A DNA stretch of 64,000 nt from Telmatobacter sp. DSM 110680 (lineage in GTDB: Bacteria; Acidobacteriota; Terriglobia; Terriglobales; Acidobacteriaceae), in contig NZ_CP121196.1 in the NCBI RefSeq assembly GCF_039994875.1, positions 620,001 through 684,000 of the forward strand, read 5' to 3'. The notes below the pieces were generated by a model. That model searched no databases, had not been told where the DNA came from, and saw only the letters and a list, made by a program, of their open reading frames with translations. The position numbers and the translations under genes are program-made. Within the stretch, counting starts at the first letter, position 1; each line of letters opens with the position of its first letter. Below are positions 37,141-46,976 of the stretch, piece by piece.

Positions 37141-37180
37141 AAGAAAAAACGAAAAGGCGCGAAGTTTTCGGCTTCGCGCC
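37141..37180 (-). terminator. intrinsic terminator of the sigma/DUF4097 operon
   Basis: GGCGCGAAG (37156-37164) and CTTCGCGCC (37172-37180) form a perfect 9-bp stem with a 7-base loop. On the minus strand it is followed by a U-rich tract (37155-37141). It stops the minus-strand operon just past 37272. On the plus strand there is no U-run, though it may still help end the permease mRNA. Confidence 0.8.
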
Positions 37181-37271
37181 CAAGTCCAACCCACCCAGTT
37201 TTCTGTTTTGCTTCTTACCCCAACTCTCAGCCCAGTTTGTTACTCCCTGTTCCCTATTCCCCGTTCCTGCT

Positions 37272-38873
37272 TCATTGCGTTACCGGTGGCGCCGGCGGCG
37301 CTTTTGGAGCTTTCAAATGGGGCGCAGCCGGAGATGCAGGACCCGCGACCGTGGGCGGTAGCGGTGGAACATCATCCCCGCGCTTGATGTGAATGTCACC
37401 ATTCTCCGCAGTGAGCGTTACCTTCGGCCCACCCGCACCAATCTTGCCGTTCACTGTCTTGCTTTCATCTCCGCTCACTGCCAGAGGAAAATCGCTGACG
37501 ATGTCCCCGTTGCGCGTGCTTCCGCTTACAGAAGCCGCGGCATTGGGAGGCAGAGTCAATTCCACGTCGCCTTTTCGATTCTTCGCTTCAACTGCATAGT
37601 TCCCAGCCGTCTCAACTGCGATCCGGCCATCACGATCTTCAACGTAGCTATCCCCATACACCTGGCTCAGGTCCACGTCCTTCGAGTGGGTCGTTACGCG
37701 CACCTGGCCCTTCGCCTGGGTCACGCGCAAAGTATCGGAATTCAGTGTCAGATCCCCCGGAAGAGTAGCCACATCCATGTCCGTAATCGAGGTATGCACA
37801 TGAATCTGTCCGGTGACATTCTCCATGTGTACATCGCCGAAAAGCTCACCGTTGATCGTCACCTTGCCGGTGATCTCCGACAGAGTGAGGTCGTTGCAGT
37901 TTCCCTCCGCCGTCAAATCGCCATCGATCTGATGTGCGGAGAAGTCTCCTTTATCCGATGAGAAATGCACCTGCACCGAGCCCTTGATAACGCTCAAGTG
38001 CACGTCTCCATGGTTGGAGTTGATATTCGCGCCCCCGTCAAGGTTCGCAGCCGTCACATCGCCGTGGCCGGAGTGCACCGTGATGTGCGCGCTCTTCGGA
38101 ACCGTGATGGTCAGGTTCAGTCGACCGTTGTTATTGCTGTCTGACTTCACCAGCACGGCGCTCCCGCTCACTGTCACATGCGCCTGCTCCGCATCGAAGA
38201 TCTTCTTCGCCTCATCTTCCGAACCGGCATACGCAACCTCGTGCGCCTGCACTTCGATGCTCGGAGAATCGCCGGCCGTGATGCTCACATCACCACGCGG
38301 GTTCTCGATATGCACTGCGGCATCCGATGGAATCTGCACCTTCAAAACTTGCTGTTCCAAATCGTGCTCAGGCAGGCCAAACATGTTGAAGAAGTTGTTC
38401 TCGTCGTGGTCACCCCAATCGCCTCTCCACGGACCCCACATACCCCGCGTCGTTCCCGATGCGAAGAATCCGATCACAGCGAGCAGAATCAAAATCCCCA
38501 CAAACCCGGTTCCGCGGCGTACCGGAGCTTCGCGCCGCAAATCTAAAGCCCACTCCGCCAGCATCGCCAGTCCCGCGGCGATCAGCATGAGCGGCCACCA
38601 TTTCCCGTACCATGTCCAGAAATTCTCCGGAGCAATGCGGCCTGCATAGATCAGCAGCCACACCACGCCGATCGCAACCAGAATCAATGGCCCAACAACA
38701 GAAGGAACCCGCGGCCCGTACGCACCTTGAAACTTCGCCTTGTATGCGTACTGCTGCGCTTTCCACGCATCCCGCTGTGCACGCCACGCCGCGCGTTGCT
38801 GCTCGCGGTATACACGCCACTGCGTACGCGGATCATAACCACCCGGAGGCATATTCGGAGGCACGCTGCTCAT
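37272..38873 (-). CDS. membrane protein with C-terminal DUF4097 beta-helix domain
   Basis: 533 residues. The N-terminal ~55 residues are rich in Arg, Gln and Trp (RAAWRAQRDAWKAQQ). Three transmembrane helices follow at about 58-78, 92-110 and 122-139, a LiaF/DUF5668-like core. The rest is a DUF4097 repeat domain with many GDV, GDI and GDL turns (PRGDVSITAGD, NHGDVHLSVI), expected to form a right-handed beta helix outside the membrane. The tail is Pro/Ala-rich. Last gene of the sigma operon; its start overlaps the previous stop by four bases. Probably an envelope sensor or effector. Confidence 0.82.
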   Translation of the reverse strand: MSSVPPNMPPGGYDPRTQWRVYREQQRAAWRAQRDAWKAQQYAYKAKFQGAYGPRVPSVVGPLILVAIGVVWLLIYAGRIAPENFWTWYGKWWPLMLIAAGLAMLAEWALDLRREAPVRRGTGFVGILILLAVIGFFASGTTRGMWGPWRGDWGDHDENNFFNMFGLPEHDLEQQVLKVQIPSDAAVHIENPRGDVSITAGDSPSIEVQAHEVAYAGSEDEAKKIFDAEQAHVTVSGSAVLVKSDSNNNGRLNLTITVPKSAHITVHSGHGDVTAANLDGGANINSNHGDVHLSVIKGSVQVHFSSDKGDFSAHQIDGDLTAEGNCNDLTLSEITGKVTINGELFGDVHMENVTGQIHVHTSITDMDVATLPGDLTLNSDTLRVTQAKGQVRVTTHSKDVDLSQVYGDSYVEDRDGRIAVETAGNYAVEAKNRKGDVELTLPPNAAASVSGSTRNGDIVSDFPLAVSGDESKTVNGKIGAGGPKVTLTAENGDIHIKRGDDVPPLPPTVAGPASPAAPHLKAPKAPPAPPVTQ

Positions 38874-39196
38874 GACTGTCCTCCTTCGGGACCCTTCCCG
38901 TAGTCTTGCGTTGCCGGAACAATCGATGTGCCCGGCTGCGGTTGCGCAGCAGTTGCCGCGGCCGGGTTAACAGCCGCGCCATAAGGATAGGGAGAGCCCG
39001 GATACGGCGTCTCATCTCCCGCGGCGGCCAGTGCAGCTCGCTCAGCCAGCTTCAGCACTCCGATAAGAATCAGCAGCAGCGGAAAGAACAGACTCCAGAA
39101 ATCAACCAGGCCGGCCTGATGCATCAGCAGAATCGTGCCAAGCAGCAGCAGAATCGCCGGACCCCTCAATCGGCGGATCAATATGTAGCGGTTCAT
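38870..39196 (-). CDS. small LiaF/DUF5668-type membrane protein
   Basis: 108 residues with two hydrophobic helices (GPAILLLLGTILLMHQAG and LFFPLLLILIGVLKLAE) in the spacing seen in LiaF-type toast-rack protein anchors, followed by a Pro/Gly/Ala-rich cytoplasmic or periplasmic tail. Its start and stop overlap both neighbours by four bases, so it is translated in step with them. Probably a subunit of the same membrane complex as the B-box protein and the DUF4097 protein. Role inferred from context. Confidence 0.72.
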   Translation of the reverse strand: MNRYILIRRLRGPAILLLLGTILLMHQAGLVDFWSLFFPLLLILIGVLKLAERAALAAAGDETPYPGSPYPYGAAVNPAAATAAQPQPGTSIVPATQDYGKGPEGGQS

Positions 39197-40005
39197 TGCT
39201 GGCCCCCTTTCGTATCTTCAAAACGACGCACGATCAGCCAAACACCCAATGCGATGAATACCAACGGCCATAAGAACTTGAATACATGTTCCGCCAGCAA
39301 TCCCAGCTGATTGAGCAGCAATATCAGTCCGAACCCGATCAGGATCAGCGCGCCAATCGGCTCCTTGCGCTTCCAGAACATCGGTGGCACCGGAGGCACA
39401 GGGGGGATTGCGGGGTCCACAAACCCTGGGGGGGGAGGGGGGGCATACGGCGCTTGATACTGCGCATACGGAACCTGCTGATACCCGCTCGCTCCCGGCG
39501 CCGCCGGTCCAGTCCCTGGTACTCCCGGATTCACGGGCACGCCCGGCCGATGGCTAGGCCCACCGAGGTTGAGCCAGTTGCCCACCTCGTTCAGACCCAG
39601 CGGATCCGGTATCGGCTGCCCATCGCGAATCGCCTTCGCCGTGTGGAACGCCTCAAACGACTGGTACAGAATCCACGCCGGGATAAACAATCCGAATAAC
39701 CCGAAGTGGGTCGTGATGCTGATAATCACGACAAAAATCACGACGTGGATCAGCCCTTTGAAGTACTGTCCGTTATACATCGCGCCCACGCCGGGAATAA
39801 TTCCGAGCACCGCGGCGACTGACGGATTCGGGCCGCCGACACTGGGCGCAACAAACGGTTGCTGCACGTTCTGCCAGGCCATCGAGCACGGCTCGCAAAG
39901 AATCTGTCCATTCCCCGCATGGCGAACGCAGGCCGCGCAAAGCGCTTTGCCGCAGTTCTGGCAATAGGCCGTCGCACTAACTCCTTGATGATTTACGCAG
40001 TCCAT
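39193..40005 (-). CDS. B-box zinc-finger membrane protein
   Basis: 270 residues. The N-terminal B-box-like zinc finger has Cys3, His6, Cys15, Cys18, Cys23, Cys26, His29, Cys37 and Cys40. Two to three transmembrane segments follow (VAAVLGIIPGVGAMYNGQYF, VVIFVVIISIT). A Pro-rich linker is next, and two C-terminal helices (IGALILIGFGLILLLNQLG, LWPLVFIALGVWLIV) match the DUF5668/LiaF pattern. The linker is encoded by a run of 8 G, an A and 7 G (39428-39443). It overlaps the anti-sigma gene by 13 bases. Likely a cytoplasm-facing sensor or adaptor. Confidence 0.78.
   Translation of the reverse strand: MDCVNHQGVSATAYCQNCGKALCAACVRHAGNGQILCEPCSMAWQNVQQPFVAPSVGGPNPSVAAVLGIIPGVGAMYNGQYFKGLIHVVIFVVIISITTHFGLFGLFIPAWILYQSFEAFHTAKAIRDGQPIPDPLGLNEVGNWLNLGGPSHRPGVPVNPGVPGTGPAAPGASGYQQVPYAQYQAPYAPPPPPGFVDPAIPPVPPVPPMFWKRKEPIGALILIGFGLILLLNQLGLLAEHVFKFLWPLVFIALGVWLIVRRFEDTKGGQQ
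39428..39443. repeat. homopolymer tract G8-A-G7 within coding sequence
   Basis: A run of 8 G (39428-39435), one A, and 7 G (39437-39443) encodes the poly-proline linker of the B-box protein on the other strand. Such runs slip easily in replication. A one-base change would remove the two C-terminal helices and uncouple translation of the downstream genes. Confidence 0.9.
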
Positions 40006-40865
40006 ACTGTGCTCCCTTCCCGTATTGCCATGTCGTAACCGGGTTGCGTAGAGCCGCCGGAATGCGCGGACTGAGTCCCCAGACCACAGGTTTCATTCGC
40101 TGGGGTGAGTTGCCGGTCGTGAAGCGTAACGGATGTTTCCAGATAATCAGAGTCCCGGAGCGATGGAGCTCCGGATTGCTGTGGCGGATCGACGCGGGAC
40201 CCGCCGTCTTTCCGGTTAGGGTTTTGTTTTGACTCCCCCGGCGCCGCCGGCTGAGTCTGCTGTTGCTGAGGCTTGGCGTTCTGGCGCAGTTCGCGCATGC
40301 GGGACTGCACTTCGTACACCAGCCGCAGGTGATCGTAATAGCGAATAATCGGCGTTGACGCCATGGTCAGCCGGCGTTCCATGAAAGAACGAACCGCCGT
40401 TGGCCGCAGATTCGAGAGCCTGAAATCGGTCAGCTTTACGCCCGTCATGTTCAGCGTCAAAGCGATTGAGAAGAACGCCATCGCCGCCGTCATTAGCAGC
40501 CGGGGCTCCGCAAAGCGGCGAATCCGCCCCATCATGCCCGGGCGCTGCCACGCTGGAATCGCCATCGGTACAACATTGCCCGCGGTCGCCAGCTTGTATT
40601 CAGAAGTGTGTCCCGGACCGGTCTGCGCCAGGATCTTATCCAGTAGACCCTCCGGGACCTCTGGTTCCGGGCTTAAGAACTCCAGCCATTCGCGCCCACG
40701 CCGGGCTTCCTCAAAGAGAGCGGTGCATGACGGGCAGACAGCCATGTGGGAGGAGAAAGTTGCCTCATCCTCCGGCCGCAACAGCCCGTCCAGTGCGTCG
40801 GCCAGGAGAGTTTCCCAAAGCCCGCAAGCTGGAGAGTTCGGAATGTTTCCGCGGTCTGCCATCAC
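39993..40865 (-). CDS. anti-sigma factor with zinc-binding HC2 domain
   Basis: 290 residues. The zinc anti-sigma domain has Cys14, His40, Cys44 and Cys47 (H-x3-C-x2-C). A single transmembrane helix lies at about 122-141, and a Gln/Pro-rich periplasmic tail of ~150 residues follows. It overlaps the ECF sigma gene by four bases (40862-40865), the standard sigma/anti-sigma pairing. It should hold the sigma factor at the membrane until an envelope signal arrives. The tail has no recognised sensor fold. Confidence 0.85.
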   Translation of the reverse strand: MMADRGNIPNSPACGLWETLLADALDGLLRPEDEATFSSHMAVCPSCTALFEEARRGREWLEFLSPEPEVPEGLLDKILAQTGPGHTSEYKLATAGNVVPMAIPAWQRPGMMGRIRRFAEPRLLMTAAMAFFSIALTLNMTGVKLTDFRLSNLRPTAVRSFMERRLTMASTPIIRYYDHLRLVYEVQSRMRELRQNAKPQQQQTQPAAPGESKQNPNRKDGGSRVDPPQQSGAPSLRDSDYLETSVTLHDRQLTPANETCGLGTQSAHSGGSTQPGYDMAIREGSTVWTA

Positions 40866-41485
40866 ATCACCTCCCGCTTATTACGTTCCAGCAGGCGTGC
40901 AAGTTCCGCACGTCCTCTGCTGATGCGGGATTTAACCGTCCCTTCCGGTATGCCCAGCACCTGGGCGATCTCTTTGTAATCCATGTCTTGTAAGTCCCTT
41001 AATATGACTGCTTCGCGCAGCTCTACCGATACCTTTGCCAAGGCTCCCTGCACCATCTTGGCCAGTTCCTTCTGAGCCGCCTTTTCATGCGGTGAAGGTC
41101 CACTTGCCGTCAGCCTGTCAATCGGCCGCAATTCGTCGGTTTCTTCCCAACCCGCATCCAGCGAATCCGTAGCCCGCTGATTCCGGGTGCGGCGGAAGTT
41201 ATCCACCAGCAGGTTGCGGGTCATCGTCGTGATCCACACCTGCAGGCTGCCCCTTGTGGTGTCAAAACTGGCTAAATTCGAATAGATCTTGAGGAAGACG
41301 TCCTGGGTAAGATCCTCAGCGTCCGCGGGATTGTTCGTAAACCGGTAGCAAAGCCCGTAGACACGGCGATGATGGGTACGAACCAGTTCGGCCCATGCCC
41401 CAGAATCCCCGTCCATACACTTGCGGACGACTTCAGACCAGTCGATCTCGAGCGGCCCGCTCGTCTGGCGAATGTCCGGTGTCAT
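40862..41485 (-). CDS. ECF RNA polymerase sigma factor
   Basis: 207 residues from the ATG at 41485, which has AGGAAG eight bases before it; the frame is open to 41623 but without a ribosome site. Region 2 spans about 34-102 (ADAEDLTQDVFLKIY, WITTMTRNLLVDNFRR) and region 4 about 150-200 (LREAVILRDLQDMDYKEIAQ, PEGTVKSRISRGRAELARLL). It is the first gene of a five-gene operon with its anti-sigma factor, and probably directs its own promoter in the 270-bp spacer 41486-41755, where no promoter could be read with certainty. Confidence 0.92.
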   Translation of the reverse strand: MTPDIRQTSGPLEIDWSEVVRKCMDGDSGAWAELVRTHHRRVYGLCYRFTNNPADAEDLTQDVFLKIYSNLASFDTTRGSLQVWITTMTRNLLVDNFRRTRNQRATDSLDAGWEETDELRPIDRLTASGPSPHEKAAQKELAKMVQGALAKVSVELREAVILRDLQDMDYKEIAQVLGIPEGTVKSRISRGRAELARLLERNKREVM

Positions 41486-41755
41486 GGTTTTGGCTTCCTG
41501 ACCGTGGCCCTGGATCGGCCTTCGAGGCGCCCCAGCATTCTGAGGTTCCAGCTTGCGCCGGATAGGCACCTTTGGCGCCACCAGCCCTGCCACGCTCCAG
41601 CTTAATGTACCCGCACAAGCCATGGAGGCCTATACGCATGATTTTGTTGTGCAGTTCCCCAGAGCGTAAATGCTCCTTCAGTCTTACCAAACCAGAACGA
41701 CGCCTATGCTAGGAATGGAACCACGATCCGTTTAACTTGGACGGGCACCCCGAAA

Positions 41756-42706
41756 ATGAAGACCCACTCCGCATCGAGCGACGCACATGTTGAATTCGGC
41801 CAGAAATGGCGAGAAGCTCTGAAGCTTCTGTCCATGCGCCGCGATGCCGCCTCTCGCCGAAACTTCATTGAGGGGATTCTGACCCAACTCGATGGCATGC
41901 GATCGACCTATGAGCGACTTACCGGACGGTCTTTCGCCGAAGCCAGAACGTTCGAAATCGGATACGGCGCCCAGCCCTTCCGCCTCATCGCCTTGATGAG
42001 CATGGGCATCCGGGTGCGGGGCATCGACCTCGACATGCCCATGCTCCGCTTCAGCCCGGGAAGTCTCCTGAAAATCGTCGCCAGAAACGGAATCGAGCGC
42101 GGCCTGAAGACCGGCGTACGCAGCCTCCTCTTTGACCGGCGCGACTATGCGGATCTGAAGTCCGCTTTACAAAAACGCGGCTACCCGATGCGCATCAACT
42201 CCGCCGACCTTCTCGTAGGTGACGCCGCCACCTCCGACTTCGGAACCGAATCTCTCGATCTCGTGTATTCGCAGGATGTCTTCGAACACATCCCCCGCGA
42301 GGGCATCGAGAAGATCATGGCTCGCCTCGCCACTCAAATCGTCCCGAACGGCGTGGCCCTGATTACACCCAATATCTTCACCGGCATCACCGGCGGCCAC
42401 CTGCCTGAGTGGTACTGGGACTCAGAGGATAATGATTCACCTCGCCGTTCCGAGCCATGGGAACATCTCCGCAAAAATCGCTTCCAGGCCAACACCTGGC
42501 TCAACCGCCTCTCGCGCAGAGACTACCGCCAGCTCTTCAGCCGCCACTTCGACATCCTCGAAGAAAATGTCCAGGCCCCCAATCTGGGCCGACATCGCCT
42601 GACCCCCGAAATCAAAGCCGAGCTAGCCCAATGGGACGACGAGGAACTCCTCTCAAACACCGTCCAATTCGTCCTCCGGCCTAAACCGATCGCAGCTTCG
42701 AAGTGA
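41756..42706 (+). CDS. class I SAM-dependent methyltransferase
   Basis: 316 residues. SAM-binding motif I is FEIGYGAQP (about 66-74), with the acidic loop end GIDLDMP (about 89-95). A post-motif LDLVYSQDVFEHIPREG is typical of Methyltransf_11/12 proteins, followed by IVPNGVALITPNIFTG. Likely cytoplasmic, acting on a small molecule or lipid/sugar; the substrate is unknown. No partner genes: it diverges from the sigma operon and converges on a secreted protein. The ATG has a poor ribosome site. Confidence 0.82.
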   Translation: MKTHSASSDAHVEFGQKWREALKLLSMRRDAASRRNFIEGILTQLDGMRSTYERLTGRSFAEARTFEIGYGAQPFRLIALMSMGIRVRGIDLDMPMLRFSPGSLLKIVARNGIERGLKTGVRSLLFDRRDYADLKSALQKRGYPMRINSADLLVGDAATSDFGTESLDLVYSQDVFEHIPREGIEKIMARLATQIVPNGVALITPNIFTGITGGHLPEWYWDSEDNDSPRRSEPWEHLRKNRFQANTWLNRLSRRDYRQLFSRHFDILEENVQAPNLGRHRLTPEIKAELAQWDDEELLSNTVQFVLRPKPIAASK

Positions 42707-42733
42707 AAGGGAAGTGAGGCCAGTTCGTGCCCT

Positions 42734-43615
42734 CTACCTTCCAGCCGCGCTCATCATTTGCAGTAGTTCAGCCGCAACTTCAGGCTTCGGCTCGCCGCAG
42801 GTCGGACAGGCCGCGCCGCCGGCCGGAATATTGAGCCAGTAGCCACTCACCACATCCGAGATTGCTTGCACACAGGCGAACAGTTCTTTGGCCGTTACGC
42901 TTCTTCCCGTTGGATTGGTACTGATGCCGGCCAGCAGAATAATGTTGGGATTTGCGCGGCGGGCCTGCTGCGCAGCTCTGCGCACGTAGGAAGCAAAATC
43001 GCGCGCATCCAGTTCCGCTCCCTGCGCCTGGATTTCGTACACATCGGCACACTTCGCCACGCTCCCTGCAATTTTCGCGCGTAGGAACCGATCAAAACGA
43101 TCCGGCCCTCCGCCCACAAGATCCGCCGCCGGCGCAACGATCAGCAGGCGGTGCTGCGCATGCACAAGGTCTGCGATCTTGCAGGCGTATTCGCCAGGAT
43201 TGCGCTGCTCCTCTTCTGGCGTGAACTGCCACTTCTCCGGGTCATACATTACAGCGCCCACACCCTCATCGCAACACCGGTCGATTTCGCTCGCGCTGCG
43301 AATCGAGATTGTTCCGATCGCATTCCACTGCACATAAGGCGGCGTCTTCAACTTCCCCACCATAAAAGTGCACGGACTTCCAAAATACCGCTGTTGCTGT
43401 TCAATCGGAATGACGGAAACGGAATGATGCAGCGACCCCGCGTTGACGATCCACCGCACGCCGGCGCTGCCATCCGCCTTCGCGCATGGTGGAGGCTCGA
43501 CGTGTTGCGCCTGTGCTGTCGCAGTTCTCACTGCACAAAAAAGAACTGCGGCAGCCACGGCCGCTCGGGACAATCGACAAGATCGCTGAGAAACGCCGGT
43601 CCATTTCATTGCCAT
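42734..43615 (-). CDS. secreted hypothetical protein
   Basis: 293 residues, not recognised. A basic N-terminus and hydrophobic core (LSRAAVAAAVLFCAVRTATAQA) make a signal peptide. The mature protein has about eight cysteines (for example SEIDRCCDEGVGAVMYDPE, GGAACPTCGEPKPE), which suggests disulfides in the periplasm. Alternating beta strands and helices (LLIVAPAADLVGGG, NIILLAGISTNPTG, YWLNIPAGGAACP) look like a TIM-barrel layout, but this is only a reading of pattern. It stands alone between a methyltransferase and AraC. Confidence 0.55.
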   Translation of the reverse strand: MAMKWTGVSQRSCRLSRAAVAAAVLFCAVRTATAQAQHVEPPPCAKADGSAGVRWIVNAGSLHHSVSVIPIEQQQRYFGSPCTFMVGKLKTPPYVQWNAIGTISIRSASEIDRCCDEGVGAVMYDPEKWQFTPEEEQRNPGEYACKIADLVHAQHRLLIVAPAADLVGGGPDRFDRFLRAKIAGSVAKCADVYEIQAQGAELDARDFASYVRRAAQQARRANPNIILLAGISTNPTGRSVTAKELFACVQAISDVVSGYWLNIPAGGAACPTCGEPKPEVAAELLQMMSAAGR

Positions 43616-43723
43616 CAGTATGCACTGAATACATCGAACTCATGCATTCCGTTCGTACCGCGAATTCCAGAACCGCATTGCAAACTGCATAGAGAAACGT
43701 CGGCGGTTTTCGCGAACGACTTC

Positions 43724-44668
43724 TCAGCCTTGAGCGGTTTCAAGAACTCCGCGTCGCGACTTCACATCCCGCATCGGCGGCTGGCCGAAGAACCGGCTGT
43801 ACTCCCGGTTAAACTGGCTGGCGCTTTCATACCCGACTTCAAAAGCCGCGCTCGCCGCATCCAGGCCCGCATTCAACATCCGTTCGCGCGCCACATGTAA
43901 TCGAAGTTGCTTCTGATACTGCAAAGGGCTCATCGCCGTCAGAGACCGGAACTGATGATGCAGTGTCGAGACGCCCATGCGCGCCATGCTCGCCAGTTCC
44001 TCAACCCGCAGCGGCTTCGCATAGTTGGTCCTCAACCACTCCACCGCCTTGGCTGTCCGGTGGCTTTGCTCGCCCAGCGTAGCAATCGCGCGCAGGTGTT
44101 TTCCCTGCGGACTGCGCAGCAGCCGGTAAATGATCTCCCGCTGGATGAGGCTGCTGAGAATCGGAATGTCTTCCGGCGCATCCATCAGATTCACCAGCCG
44201 CGAACAGGCATCCAGAAGTTCCAGCGACGTGATGCCGACGGCCATGGCGCGCGCATCGGCCGATTCCTCGCGCAGATGAAACTCCTGTTGCGACAGAATC
44301 TCGCGCACCGCCGGCATTTCGAGTTTCAGAATCAGGCCGAGAAGCGGCTGCTTCTCACTCGCCAAAATCACCTGGCTCACGACGGGCAAGTCAACCGAAG
44401 TCAGAAGAAAATTCGAGCCGTCACATATATAGGTCGTCTTGCCGACGTTGATGCGCTTTTGTCCCTGCAGAAAAACAACCATGCTCGGCTCGTAAGCCGC
44501 TGATGCGCAGGCAGTGGTGACAGAGCGACGGTAGATACGCAAACCGGGTATCTCCGTATCCATGTCTCCTTCCGCGACGGCGCGATCGGCAATCTTGCGT
44601 GCCAGCGCTTTCCGCGCATCAATCACATCCTGATTAGCCCTCGCGTCCTCATGCATCGACCTCTTCAC
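43724..44668 (-). CDS. AraC family transcription regulator
   Basis: 314 residues from GTG 44668, which has AGGGAG eight bases upstream; GTG 44677 and ATG 44656 are alternatives. The N-terminal AraC_N-type cupin domain (SMVVFLQGQKRINVG, GSNFLLTSVDLPVVSQV) is followed by a C-terminal double helix-turn-helix (VEELASMARMGVSTLHHQF, AAFEVGYESASQFNREYSRF). Regulators of this subgroup are commonly divergent to aldehyde- or alcohol-reducing genes, as here. It probably senses a small organic compound and activates the operon starting at 44848. Confidence 0.9.
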   Translation of the reverse strand: MKRSMHEDARANQDVIDARKALARKIADRAVAEGDMDTEIPGLRIYRRSVTTACASAAYEPSMVVFLQGQKRINVGKTTYICDGSNFLLTSVDLPVVSQVILASEKQPLLGLILKLEMPAVREILSQQEFHLREESADARAMAVGITSLELLDACSRLVNLMDAPEDIPILSSLIQREIIYRLLRSPQGKHLRAIATLGEQSHRTAKAVEWLRTNYAKPLRVEELASMARMGVSTLHHQFRSLTAMSPLQYQKQLRLHVARERMLNAGLDAASAAFEVGYESASQFNREYSRFFGQPPMRDVKSRRGVLETAQG

Positions 44669-44738
44669 CGTCTTCACTCCCTGAAATTTAAGTTAATCCA
44701 AAATTTATGGAGGTATGCACAAAAATCCATGCATCGAC
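44650..44738. repeat. 11-bp direct repeat in the araC/adh region
   Basis: CATGCATCGAC occurs at 44650-44660 (inside the araC 5' end) and at 44728-44738 (divergent spacer), with starts 78 bp apart. Two direct half-sites are common for AraC proteins that loop DNA. No other promoter element was clear in the 179-bp spacer. Chance is possible. Confidence 0.35.
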
Positions 44739-44847
44739 AGAATCAGGCAAGAGATTGGCAGGATCGGGATACCTCCACAGAGCCTCGGTTTCGTACTCTG
44801 ATTTCGGAGCAGAATGCTCGAATACACTCCGGATCTTGAGGTCCCCT

Positions 44848-45906
44848 ATGTACAAAGCCAAAGCTTACGCCGTAGCCAGCGCAACATCGCCGTTTACCTC
44901 CACCTCCATCAGCCGTCGCGATCCAACTGACCACGACGTGCAGATCGAAATCCTCTTCTGCGGCATCTGCCATTCCGATCTTCACCAGGCCCGCAACGAA
45001 TGGAGCGGGATGATGCCAACCGTTTACCCCTGCGTTCCTGGACACGAGATTGTCGGTCGCGTCACCAAGGTCGGTTCCGCAGTCAAGAAGTTCAAGCCGG
45101 GCGATCTCGCCGCAGTCGGCTGCCTCGTCGACTCTGACGGCACATGCCCCGAGTGCAAGGCGGGATTCGAGCAGTTCTGCCCCAACATGACCCTCACCTA
45201 CAACTTCCCTGACAAGAACAGCGGAGGCGTCACCTACGGTGGATACTCCGACAGTATTGTCGTGACTGAACATTTTGTTCTGAAGGTTCCAACGAATCTT
45301 GATCTGGCCGGAACGGCTCCATTACTTTGTGCGGGAATCACGACTTACTCGCCCATGCGCCACTGGGGCGTCACCAAGGGCAAGAAGGTTGGCGTTGTCG
45401 GCCTTGGCGGACTGGGCCACATGGGCGTGAAATTTGCGCACGCCTTCGGAGCACATACCGTTGTCTTCACCACCTCGCCTGCAAAAAAAGACGACGCTCT
45501 GCGCCTCGGCGCCGATGAGGTTGTGATTTCAAAGAACGCCGACGAGATGGCAAAGCATGCCGGAAGCTTCGACTTCATCCTCGATGCGGTAGCCGCCGAC
45601 CACGATATCAACGCGTACATCCAGATGCTTCGCCGCGACGGCAACATCACCATGGTGGGCGCGCCCGAAAAGCCGCTGCCCGTGTCCGTCTTCGGCCTTA
45701 TCTTCGCGCGCCGCAGCTTCTCCGGCTCGCTCATCGGCGGCATCGCCGAGACTCAGGAGATGCTCGACTTCTGCGGCAAGCACAACATCACTTCCGATGT
45801 CGAAGTAATTCCAATTCAGAAACTCAACGAGGCTTATGAGCGGCTGGCCAAGTCGGATGTGAAATACCGCTTCTCCATCGACATGGCTTCGCTCAAGTCT
45901 GAGTAG
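44848..45906 (+). CDS. zinc-dependent NAD(P) alcohol dehydrogenase (YahK/CAD type)
   Basis: 352 residues from the ATG at 44848 with GAGG upstream. Catalytic zinc ligands Cys41 (CGICHSDLH) and His66-Glu67 (GHE) are present, as is the cofactor fold VGVVGLGGLGHMGVKFA. Members reduce a broad range of aldehydes to alcohols with NADPH. The structural zinc site is odd: the usual first Cys of VDSCxxC is Asp97 (VDSDGTCPEC), leaving Cys100, Cys103 and Cys111. First gene of a seven-gene plus-strand operon divergent from AraC. Confidence 0.9.
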   Translation: MYKAKAYAVASATSPFTSTSISRRDPTDHDVQIEILFCGICHSDLHQARNEWSGMMPTVYPCVPGHEIVGRVTKVGSAVKKFKPGDLAAVGCLVDSDGTCPECKAGFEQFCPNMTLTYNFPDKNSGGVTYGGYSDSIVVTEHFVLKVPTNLDLAGTAPLLCAGITTYSPMRHWGVTKGKKVGVVGLGGLGHMGVKFAHAFGAHTVVFTTSPAKKDDALRLGADEVVISKNADEMAKHAGSFDFILDAVAADHDINAYIQMLRRDGNITMVGAPEKPLPVSVFGLIFARRSFSGSLIGGIAETQEMLDFCGKHNITSDVEVIPIQKLNEAYERLAKSDVKYRFSIDMASLKSE

Positions 45907-45943
45907 CAATACGAGCAAATCAAGAACGAAGATCAGTTGGTGA

Positions 45944-46954
<1,011 letters not shown>

Positions 46955-46976
46955 ACAACTGCGCGGGAGATTGATT

